Shown here: piece after piece, positions 1 through 6,229 of the stretch
Layout: the number at the start of each line of letters is the position of its first letter
Numbering within the stretch: the first letter of the stretch is position 1
NCBI GenBank assembly: GCA_041913505.1
Contig: JAYSFC010000033.1
Coordinates: 1-30,705 of the forward strand
DNA from: JAYSFC01 sp041913505
Lineage (GTDB): Bacteria; Pseudomonadota; Gammaproteobacteria; Burkholderiales; Burkholderiaceae_C
DNA length: 30,705 nucleotides
Direction of reading: 5' to 3'
Notes under the pieces: generated by a model
What the model was told of the DNA's origin: nothing
Seen by the model: only the letters and a program-made list of their open reading frames with translations
The model's database searches: none
Position numbers and translations under genes: made by a program

Positions 1-1041
1 GCCGAACGCGGCGAACTGGCCTTCGGCACCGTGGACAGCTGGCTCATCTGGCAGCTCACGGGCGGCAAGCGCCATGTGACCGACGTGAGCAACGCCAGCC
101 GCACCATGCTCTTCAACGTGCGCACCAACCAGTGGGACGATGAACTGCTCGCGCTCTTGCGCATCCCGCGCTCGCTCATGCCCGAGGTGCTGCCCTCGAG
201 CGCCGACTTCGGCCGCACCGACGCGGACGTGCTGGGCGGCGCGGTCGCCATCGGCGGCGTGGCGGGCGACCAGCAGAGCGCGCTCTTCGGCCAGGCTTGC
301 TTCTCGGCCGGCATGGCCAAGAACACCTACGGCACGGGCTGCTTCATGCTCATGCACACGGGCGGCCAGTTCCAGACCAGCCAGAACGGCCTGCTCACCA
401 CCAGTGCCGCGCAACCCACGCCGCAACCCGAGTTCGCCATGGAAGGCAGCGTGTTCGTGGGCGGTGCCGTGGTGCAGTGGCTGCGCGACGGCTTGCGCGC
501 CATCTCGGGCAGCAGCGAGGTGCAGTCGCTCGCCGAGAGCGTGCCCGACTCGGGCGGCGTGATGATGGTGCCCGCCTTCACGGGCCTGGGCGCGCCCTAC
601 TGGAAACCCGACGCGCGCGGCACCATCACGGGCCTCACGCGCGGCACCACGCTCGCGCACATCGCGCGCGCCGCACTCGAATCCATTGCCTACCAGAGCG
701 CCGCCCTGCTGTCGGCCATGAGCCGCGACGCCGTGGCCGCGGGTGGCGCGCCGGTGAGCGAACTGCGCGTGGACGGTGGCGCCTGCGTGAACAACCTGCT
801 CATGCAGTTCCAGGCCGACCTGCTCGGCATCCCGGTGGTGCGCCCCGCCGTGGTAGAGACCACAGCGCTCGGTGCGGCCTACCTCGCAGGCCTGGCCAGC
901 GGCGTGTACGGCAGCACGGCCGAGCTATCGCAACTGTGGCGTGCCGAACGCCGCTTCGTGCCGACGCTGGGCCGCACCCGCGCGAGCGAGCTGATGGCGC
1001 GCTGGGAGCACGCCGTGGCCCAGGCCACTTTGCCGGCCTGA
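1..1041 (+). CDS. glpK: Glycerol kinase, 3' part (5' end outside window)
   Basis: This is the C-terminal 346 residues of an FGGY-family glycerol kinase, which phosphorylates glycerol to glycerol-3-phosphate in the cytoplasm. The frame is open from base 1 (AERGELAFGTVDSWLIWQLT), so the GTG at 31 is an internal valine and not a start. Family features in order are GTVDSWLIWQLTGG, the segment DVSNASRTMLFN, the nucleotide-site region NTYGTGCFML, the GLGAPYWKPDARG block, and the C-terminal ATPase motif DGGACVNNLLMQFQADLLG. Family members are about 500 residues long, so roughly the first 150 are missing at the window edge. The stop is TGA at 1039-1041. proC follows after 95 bp on the same strand but is probably a separate unit. 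Assignment is confident because the motifs are specific to glycerol kinase rather than other FGGY sugar kinases. Confidence 0.95.
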   Translation, partial: AERGELAFGTVDSWLIWQLTGGKRHVTDVSNASRTMLFNVRTNQWDDELLALLRIPRSLMPEVLPSSADFGRTDADVLGGAVAIGGVAGDQQSALFGQACFSAGMAKNTYGTGCFMLMHTGGQFQTSQNGLLTTSAAQPTPQPEFAMEGSVFVGGAVVQWLRDGLRAISGSSEVQSLAESVPDSGGVMMVPAFTGLGAPYWKPDARGTITGLTRGTTLAHIARAALESIAYQSAALLSAMSRDAVAAGGAPVSELRVDGGACVNNLLMQFQADLLGIPVVRPAVVETTALGAAYLAGLASGVYGSTAELSQLWRAERRFVPTLGRTRASELMARWEHAVAQATLPA

Positions 1042-1066
1042 ACGCGCCCGCCAGCCCCACCGTCCC

Positions 1067-1072
1067 TACAAT
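1067..1072 (+). promoter_or_regulatory. Possible -10 element upstream of proC
   Basis: TACAAT stands alone in a GC-rich 95-bp gap between glpK and proC, 64 bp before the proC start. No convincing -35 hexamer sits 16-18 bp upstream, so this is only a weak sigma-70-like candidate. Confidence 0.25.
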
Positions 1073-1136
1073 GGCAGACCGCCCCGGCCCACCGCCGCGG
1101 GCGCCGCATTCCCCTTCTCAGAACGCCCTTTCTGCC

Positions 1137-1973
1137 ATGACCGTAGCCTCCCCCCTCCCCACCGCCATCGCCTTCATCGGCGGCGGCAACATGGCCAGCG
1201 CCATCATTGGCGGCCTCGTGCGCCAGGGCCTGCCCGCCGACCGCATCGACGTGGTCGAACCCTTTGCCGATGCCCGCGCCGCCCTGCAGCGCCAGTTCGG
1301 CATTGCGGCGCTGGAGCAGCCCGGGCCGCAGCTGGCACGCGCGCAGCTCGTGGTCTGGGCCGTCAAGCCCCAAACCTTCCGGGAAGCCGCGCAGCAGGTG
1401 GCCCCGCACGCGCCAGGCGCGCTGCACCTGAGCGTGGCCGCCGGCATCCGCTCCGACAGCATCGCGCAGTGGCTGGGCACCGAGCGCGTGGTGCGCGCCA
1501 TGCCCAACACGCCTGCGCTGATCGGCCAGGGCATGACGGGGCTGTTCGCGCGCGCGGGCGTGGCCGCAGCCGAGCGCGCGCTCGTCGAGCAGGTGGTCGC
1601 CACCACGGGCGCGCATCTGTGGGTGGAGCAGGAATCCCTGCTCGATGCGGTGACGGCGATTTCAGGCTCGGGCCCGGCCTACGTGTTTTATTTCCTCGAG
1701 GCCATGACCCAGGCCGGCGTGGACATGGGCCTCACCCGCGAGCAGGCGCACCAGCTGTCCGTGGGCACCTTCGTGGGCGCCTCGGAGCTCGCGCGCCGCT
1801 CCGACGAGCCGCCGGCCGTGCTGCGCCAGCGCGTCACCTCCAAGGGCGGCACGACCTACGCGGCCATCCAGTCGATGGAAAACGATGGCGTGTCGCAGCA
1901 GTTCATGCGCGCGCTGCGTGCGGCCGAGCAGCGCGCGCGAGAGCTCGGCGACGAATTCGGCCGCGCGAACTGA
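1137..1973 (+). CDS. proC: Pyrroline-5-carboxylate reductase
   Basis: ProC reduces 1-pyrroline-5-carboxylate to L-proline with NAD(P)H, the last step of proline synthesis, in the cytoplasm. The 278-residue product has an N-terminal Rossmann fold with the dinucleotide motif FIGGGNMA (residues 13-20), the VRAMPNTPALIGQGMTG block, and the C-terminal dimerisation domain with AISGSGPAYVFYFLEAM and the SKGGTTYAAIQSME signature. Length matches the family (260-280 residues). The frame is open far upstream inside glpK, but similarity begins at the ATG at 1137, which directly precedes the Rossmann strand. A hairpin 20 bp after the stop may terminate the gene. It converges with ubiA. Confidence 0.96.
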   Translation: MTVASPLPTAIAFIGGGNMASAIIGGLVRQGLPADRIDVVEPFADARAALQRQFGIAALEQPGPQLARAQLVVWAVKPQTFREAAQQVAPHAPGALHLSVAAGIRSDSIAQWLGTERVVRAMPNTPALIGQGMTGLFARAGVAAAERALVEQVVATTGAHLWVEQESLLDAVTAISGSGPAYVFYFLEAMTQAGVDMGLTREQAHQLSVGTFVGASELARRSDEPPAVLRQRVTSKGGTTYAAIQSMENDGVSQQFMRALRAAEQRARELGDEFGRAN

Positions 1974-1993
1974 CTTTGAATAAAACCCGCAGC

Positions 1994-2016
1994 ATGTGCA
2001 GTTGCGGTCTGCACAT
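1994..2016 (+). terminator. Hairpin after proC, possible terminator
   Basis: A perfect 8-bp inverted repeat (ATGTGCAG / CTGCACAT) with a 7-nt loop starts 20 bp after the proC stop and is followed by TTAGCTATTTAATT. The AT-rich tail and position between convergent genes fit a terminator, although there is no long T-run. Confidence 0.5.
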
Positions 2017-2020
2017 TTAG

Positions 2021-2040
2021 CTATTTAATTAATAGCAAAC
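2021..2040. repeat. Short palindromic intergenic repeat, copy A
   Basis: CTATTTAATTAATAGCAAAC; with the preceding G it forms GCTATT-TAATT-AATAGC. It matches copy B (15717-15736) at 19 of 20 bases and copy C (26900-26919) at 16 of 20. It ends one base from the ubiA stop codon, so on the minus strand it reads GTTTGCTATT right after ubiA. Confidence 0.7.
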
Positions 2041-2041
2041 C

Positions 2042-2911
2042 TCAGCGCAACGCGTACCCCAGCGCCACCCCGGCGAACAGGCTGGCGCCGATCCAGTGGC
2101 TCTGGCTGAACGCCACGAAGCAGCCCTCGCGCGTGCGCTGGCGGATGAGCGTGTAGTGCCACAGCATCTGGGCCGCCGCCACGGCCAGCCCCGCGTACAG
2201 GGGCCAGCCCAGCCCCAGCCCGCCGAGCGCCCAGGCCGTGAGGCCCCAGCACAGCGCGAAGAACAGCATGATGCCCGCCACGTCGAAGCGCCCCAGCGTG
2301 ATGGCCGAGGTCTTCATGCCGATCTTGAGGTCGTCGTCGCGGTCCACCATCGCGTACTCGGTGTCGTAGGCGAGCACCAGGAACATGTTGGCCAGCCACA
2401 GCACCCAGGCCAGCGGCGGCACCTCGCGGCGCGCGGCCGCGAAGGCGATCACGATGCCGAAATTGAACGCAAGGCCCAGAAAGGCCTGCGGCATCGCGAA
2501 GAAGCGCTTGGTGAAGGGGTAGAGGATGGTGAAGCCCAGGGCGGGCACCGACCACCAGACAGCTTCGCGCGTGGTCGAGAGCACGAGCCCGAACGACACC
2601 AGCGCGAGCACGGCGCCCACGGCCAGTGCCTCCTTCACCGACACCTGCCCCGAGGTGATGGGGCGATGCTGGGTACGCTTGACGTGCCGGTCGAAATCGC
2701 GGTCGGCCACATCGTTCACGCAGCAGCCGCTGCTGCGCATGAGCACGGTGCCCAGCACGAACACCGCGAGCAGGTGCCAGCCCGGGAATCCATCCGCCGC
2801 CACCCACAGCGCGGCGAGCGTGGGCCACACGAGCACGAGCCAGCCGGCGGGCCGGTTCCAGCGGATCAGGTCAAGGTAGAGGGCGAAACGGCTGCGTGGA
2901 GCGGGGGACAT
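2042..2911 (-). CDS. ubiA: 4-hydroxybenzoate polyprenyltransferase
   Basis: UbiA is an inner-membrane prenyltransferase that attaches the polyprenyl tail to 4-hydroxybenzoate in ubiquinone synthesis. The 289-residue product carries both aspartate-rich Mg-diphosphate motifs: NDVADRDFD (residues 66-74, the NDxxDxxxD form) and YDTEYAMVDRDDD (182-194). The N-terminal LIRWNRPAGWLVLVWPT block and about eight hydrophobic segments are also typical. I chose the ATG at 2911 because MSPAPRSRFALYLDLIRWNRP places the start as in homologues. A second in-frame ATG at 2959 would add 16 unconserved residues. Neither has a strong ribosome binding site. The gene is the last of the minus-strand block running from recG and converges with proC. 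Confidence 0.94.
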   Translation of the reverse strand: MSPAPRSRFALYLDLIRWNRPAGWLVLVWPTLAALWVAADGFPGWHLLAVFVLGTVLMRSSGCCVNDVADRDFDRHVKRTQHRPITSGQVSVKEALAVGAVLALVSFGLVLSTTREAVWWSVPALGFTILYPFTKRFFAMPQAFLGLAFNFGIVIAFAAARREVPPLAWVLWLANMFLVLAYDTEYAMVDRDDDLKIGMKTSAITLGRFDVAGIMLFFALCWGLTAWALGGLGLGWPLYAGLAVAAAQMLWHYTLIRQRTREGCFVAFSQSHWIGASLFAGVALGYALR

Positions 2912-2985
2912 GCGGGGCAAGAAAAGGGCAGGCACAAGAGAGCCGCCTTTATACGCCATGGCCCATGGCCGCCGCGCAGGCCGCG

Positions 2986-4494
2986 CTATGGCGGCGTGGC
3001 CTGCCCCACCGCCACGCCGCGCAGGAACTGCACGAGACCCGGCGCCGCCTTCAGTTCGGCCGCGAGCGCGGCGGCCCGCGCCAGGTCACGCACCGAGCCC
3101 AGCCGCGCCTGCAGGGCCGCCGCCGCGCGCTGCTGGCGCTGCAGGCGGCCGGGCAGCAAGTCCGCGAAGGCTTCGGTGCTGTAGCGCAGCCGCTTGGCAA
3201 GAATGCGCGCGCGGTGCTGCGTCTCGGCGTCGGTGCCTGCGTGCAGCACCAGGTCGAGCCGCCGGGCGAGACGCTCGGTACGCCCCCGCAGCCAGTCGCG
3301 CGCGTCCCCCCCTCCGGCGGGCAGCGCCGCAGCCGGCGCTGACTCCACCGCGTGCAACCAGGCCTGCAGCGCCAGCAGACCGGCCCCCACGGCCGGGCGC
3401 GCCAGGGCCGTGCGCACACCGTGCCGGGCGCGCCGCGCAGCAGGCCCGATGGCCGCGCACAGCGCCTGCCAGTGGGCAGCGCGCTCGGCGCTCTGGGCCG
3501 GATCGGGGTCGGGGGCGGCGTCGATGTAGCGCGCACCCCAGGCCGGCAGCGTCTGCATGCGCGCCACATCCAGGTCGCGCAGCGCCCCCAGGGCCTGCAG
3601 CAGCGGCGCCAGCGCCGCCGTGTCGGGCAGGGGCTCGGCCAGCGCGGGGCGCAGCAGCCGCGCCAGGCTGCGAAAGCGCCGCCAGCCCACGCGTGCCTGG
3701 TGCACGAGTTCAGGGTCTTCCCCGCCCTGCAGAAGGGCCTCGAGGTTGGCCGTGAACTGCTGGAACGCCTCGCCCAGCACCAGGCCCGCGATGCGCGGCA
3801 GCGGCATGCGCCGCGAGAGCACGGGCGGATGGGCCGCCATGGCGGCGGGCGGCTGCGGCGACAGCAGCGCATAGCCGCGCGCGGCCTTGCTCGCGGCCAG
3901 CGGCAGCACTGCCACGTGGCGCGCCAGGCGCTGCGCGAGCGCAAACAGCGCGGCGGGCGGCCCGCTCAGCAATTCGAGTTCGAGCTCGCACAGCGGCAGG
4001 CGGCGCTCGCCCGCCACCACGGCCCCGATGTCGAGCGCCACCTCGATCACGCTGCCGTCACGCTGGCGCACGGTCCAGAGCGTGCGCTCGAAGTCGGTGG
4101 AAAAACAGGGCTGCAGGGCCGCCGCGATGCGCCCGTCAGGGTCGATGCGCGGCCACGGCGAGGCGCCGAGCCGGCCCAGCTCCAGCGCCGCGCCGGCCAC
4201 GGGCATTTCCCACTCGCCGCGCTGGCTGAGGGCGGACTCGACGCGGCCGGCGGTCTTGAGGGTCTGGAGCCAGCGCGGCACGCTCCCCCCGCCGTCGCCC
4301 CCTTCGCGCCGCAGCCGCAGCGCCACGCGCCGCTGCAGCAGGTCGAGCGCGGGGGTGTCGTGGTAGAGGCTATAGACGCGCTGGCGCGTGGGCGCCACGC
4401 GCGCCAGCGCGGGGCTGCGCGCCAGGCGCTGGGCCAGTTGGGCGGGCTGCGCCGTCGGCAGCGCCAGTTTGAGTTCGGTTTCCGTGCCAGACAT
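2986..4494 (-). CDS. CYTH-CHAD domain protein, probable inorganic triphosphatase
   Basis: This 502-residue cytoplasmic protein has an N-terminal CYTH domain (about 1-200) and a C-terminal CHAD helical domain (about 215-500). The CYTH signature ExExK is seen as ETELK at residues 5-9, followed by the strand VYSLYHDTPALDLLQRRVALRLRR that is typical of triphosphate-tunnel enzymes. The CHAD part shows the conserved VHQARVGWRRFRSLARLL helix and a second block ILAKRLRYSTEAFADLLP, both rich in His, Arg and Lys that bind polyphosphate in this family. The layout matches E. coli YgiF, an inorganic triphosphatase, so tripolyphosphate hydrolysis or polyphosphate binding is likely; the real substrate is inferred. 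It lies 50 bp downstream of dps, so polyphosphate and stress functions may be co-expressed. Confidence 0.88.
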   Translation of the reverse strand: MSGTETELKLALPTAQPAQLAQRLARSPALARVAPTRQRVYSLYHDTPALDLLQRRVALRLRREGGDGGGSVPRWLQTLKTAGRVESALSQRGEWEMPVAGAALELGRLGASPWPRIDPDGRIAAALQPCFSTDFERTLWTVRQRDGSVIEVALDIGAVVAGERRLPLCELELELLSGPPAALFALAQRLARHVAVLPLAASKAARGYALLSPQPPAAMAAHPPVLSRRMPLPRIAGLVLGEAFQQFTANLEALLQGGEDPELVHQARVGWRRFRSLARLLRPALAEPLPDTAALAPLLQALGALRDLDVARMQTLPAWGARYIDAAPDPDPAQSAERAAHWQALCAAIGPAARRARHGVRTALARPAVGAGLLALQAWLHAVESAPAAALPAGGGDARDWLRGRTERLARRLDLVLHAGTDAETQHRARILAKRLRYSTEAFADLLPGRLQRQQRAAAALQARLGSVRDLARAAALAAELKAAPGLVQFLRGVAVGQATPP

Positions 4495-4521
4495 GGACGG
4501 CCTCCCTGGACAAATCCCGTG

Positions 4522-4544
4522 GCGCCGCCGCGCCAGGGCGGCGC
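4522..4544 (-). terminator. GC-rich hairpin directly after dps
   Basis: A perfect 8-bp inverted repeat (GCGCCGCC / GGCGGCGC) with a 7-nt loop abuts the dps TAA stop. On the minus strand it is followed by CACGGGATTTGTCC, so the T-tract is weak. It could be an attenuator or 3'-end stabiliser between dps and the CYTH-CHAD gene. Confidence 0.4.
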
Positions 4545-5063
4545 TTACTCTTCGAGCAGCGAGCGCAGCATCCAGGCCGTCTGCTCGTGCACCGTCAGAC
4601 GCTGCGTGAGCAGATCGGCCGTGGGCTCGTCGCTGGCCTGGTCGGCCAGGGGGAACAGCTCGCGCGCCGTGCGGGCCACGGCCTCATGACCCTCGACGAG
4701 GATACGCACCATGTCGAGCGCCTTGGGCGGCTTGGCGGGCGCGTCGGGCACGCTGGCCAGCTTGCCGAACTCGGCATAGGAGCCGGGCGCCACATGGCCC
4801 AGGGAGCGGATGCGCTCGGCCACCGGGTCCACCGCGTTCCACAGCTCCGTGTACTGCGCCATGAACATGGTGTGCAGCGTATTGAACATCGGGCCCGTCA
4901 CGTTCCAGTGGAAGTTGTGGGTCGTGAGGTACAGCGTATAGGTGTCTGCCAGCAGGCGCGCGAGTCCTTGCGCGATGGCGGAACGGTCCTTCTCGCTGAT
5001 GCCGATGTTGATGCGGGGCGCTCCCGACTTGGCGGTTGCGGTCTTGCTGGTGGCCTTGGCCAT
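4545..5063 (-). CDS. dps: Dps-family ferritin-like DNA-protection protein
   Basis: Dps proteins form 12-mer cages that oxidise and store iron with peroxide and often bind DNA under starvation or oxidative stress. The 172-residue product has a Lys/Ala-rich N-terminal tail (AKATSKTATAKSG), then the ferritin-like four-helix domain with THNFHWNVTGPMF, NTLHTMF and DPVAERIRSLG. Aligned to E. coli Dps, the inter-subunit ferroxidase ligands are H52, H64, D79 and E83. The position equal to Asp67, usually Asp or Glu, is Met68 here. The start at 5063 is supported by AAGGAG five bases upstream and by the conserved length; the frame continues upstream without similarity. It sits just downstream of oxyR, a known activator of dps in several bacteria, which fits peroxide control. 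Confidence 0.93.
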   Translation of the reverse strand: MAKATSKTATAKSGAPRINIGISEKDRSAIAQGLARLLADTYTLYLTTHNFHWNVTGPMFNTLHTMFMAQYTELWNAVDPVAERIRSLGHVAPGSYAEFGKLASVPDAPAKPPKALDMVRILVEGHEAVARTARELFPLADQASDEPTADLLTQRLTVHEQTAWMLRSLLEE

Positions 5064-5101
5064 GGTTGCTCCTTGGTTGGGAAAACAATCGATGGAATGG
5101 C

Positions 5102-5131
5102 GGCCCGCGCCAGGCGGCGCTGGCGCGGGCC
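5102..5131 (-). promoter_or_regulatory. Perfect 12-bp hairpin in the dps leader / oxyR 3' region
   Basis: GGCCCGCGCCAG and CTGGCGCGGGCC are perfect 12-bp arms around a 6-nt loop. On the minus strand the element lies 86 nt after the oxyR stop and 38 nt before the dps ATG. It could be a terminator for oxyR (the only T-rich tail, TTGTTTTCC, starts about 15 nt later) or a stable 5' leader hairpin of the dps mRNA. A TACAGT sequence on the minus strand at 5142-5147 could be the -10 of such a promoter. Confidence 0.5.
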
Positions 5132-5217
5132 TCAAGCGTTCACTGTAGCGCAAGCGGTGCCCGCGCCGCCGCATCCAGCCGCGATGCCCGGCGCGCGCGG
5201 CGTGGCTTTCCGGCGCG

Positions 5218-6183
5218 TCAGGACAGCCGTTTCACGCCCGGCAGCTCGCAGGCGTAGATGGCGTTGCGCAGCGCTGCGATGGCCTCGTAGCGCGTGAAGC
5301 TGCGCCGCCAGGCCAGCACCACGCGGCGCATGGGGGGGCCGCTGCCGTCGTCCTCACGGATGGGCAGATAGCGCACATGCGTGTCGTCGCTCTTGCGCCG
5401 GCGCGACAGCGAAACCAGCGCGTCGCGCGGCACCGACAGGCGCGGCACCAGCGTCACACCCATGCCCGCGGCCACCATGTGCTTGATGGTCTCGAGCGAC
5501 GAGCCTTCGAAGGTTTTGCGGATGCCCTCGGCATTGCTCGCGTAGCGCGCGAACTCGGGGCAGACCTCGAGCACGTGGTCGCGAAAGCAGTGGCCCGTGC
5601 CCAGCAGCAGCATGGTTTCGTTCTTGAGGTCGGCCGTGGACACGGCCTTGCGCGTGGCCAGCGCATGGCTGCTGGGCACGGCGGCCATGAAGGGCTCGTC
5701 GTACAGCGGCGCCATGGCCAGGCCCGTGTCGGGGAAGGGCTCAGCCAGGATGGCGCAGTCGATCTCACCCGTGCGCAGCATCTCCAGCAGCTTCACGGTG
5801 AAGTTCTCCTGCAGCATCAGCGGCATCTGCGGCGTGCGCGCGATGGCCTGGCGCACGAGTTCGGGCAGCAGGTAGGGCCCGATGGTGTAGATCACCCCCA
5901 GCGTGAGCGCGCCGGCCAGCGGGTCCTTGCCGCGCTTGGCGATCTCCTTGATCGCGGCGGCCTGCTCCAGCACGCTCTGCGCCTGGCGCACGATCTCCTC
6001 GCCCAGCGGCGTGACCGAGACCTCGCCCGCGCTGCGCTCGAAGAGCTTGACTTCGAGCTCGTCCTCGAGCTTCTTGATGGCCACCGACAGCGTGGGCTGC
6101 GACACGTAGCACGCGTCGGCCGCGCGGCCGAAGTGCTTTTCGCGCGCCACGGCGACGATGTACTTGAGTTCGGTGAGGGTCAT
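5218..6183 (-). CDS. oxyR: Hydrogen-peroxide-sensing LysR-type regulator OxyR
   Basis: OxyR is a cytoplasmic LysR-family regulator that activates peroxide-defence genes after forming an intramolecular disulfide. The 321-residue product has an N-terminal winged helix-turn-helix (residues 1-60: LKYIVAVAREKHFGRAADACYVSQPTLS split around the recognition helix) and a LysR substrate domain. The redox pair is directly visible in GTGHCFRDHVLEVC, and counting from the ATG at 6183 puts the cysteines at 199 and 208, the same numbers as in E. coli OxyR. That match also supports the start, although the frame is open further upstream. The gene is 46 bp downstream of recG and upstream of dps, all on the minus strand. 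oxyR-recG linkage is known in other proteobacteria. Confidence 0.95.
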   Translation of the reverse strand: MTLTELKYIVAVAREKHFGRAADACYVSQPTLSVAIKKLEDELEVKLFERSAGEVSVTPLGEEIVRQAQSVLEQAAAIKEIAKRGKDPLAGALTLGVIYTIGPYLLPELVRQAIARTPQMPLMLQENFTVKLLEMLRTGEIDCAILAEPFPDTGLAMAPLYDEPFMAAVPSSHALATRKAVSTADLKNETMLLLGTGHCFRDHVLEVCPEFARYASNAEGIRKTFEGSSLETIKHMVAAGMGVTLVPRLSVPRDALVSLSRRRKSDDTHVRYLPIREDDGSGPPMRRVVLAWRRSFTRYEAIAALRNAIYACELPGVKRLS

Positions 6184-6229
6184 GGGCTGGGATCCTGGTC
6201 CGCCATTGTGCAGCGGCTTGGGCCAACTT

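Noticed and set aside
31..33. GTG at 31 as the start of a short glycerol kinase gene
   Set aside because: The reading frame is open from base 1 with conserved glycerol kinase sequence, so the gene simply begins outside the window.
3352..4689. 445-codon plus-strand frame over the CYTH-CHAD gene
   Set aside because: Antisense shadow with low-complexity Arg/Gln/Ala content; the minus strand encodes a recognisable two-domain protein.
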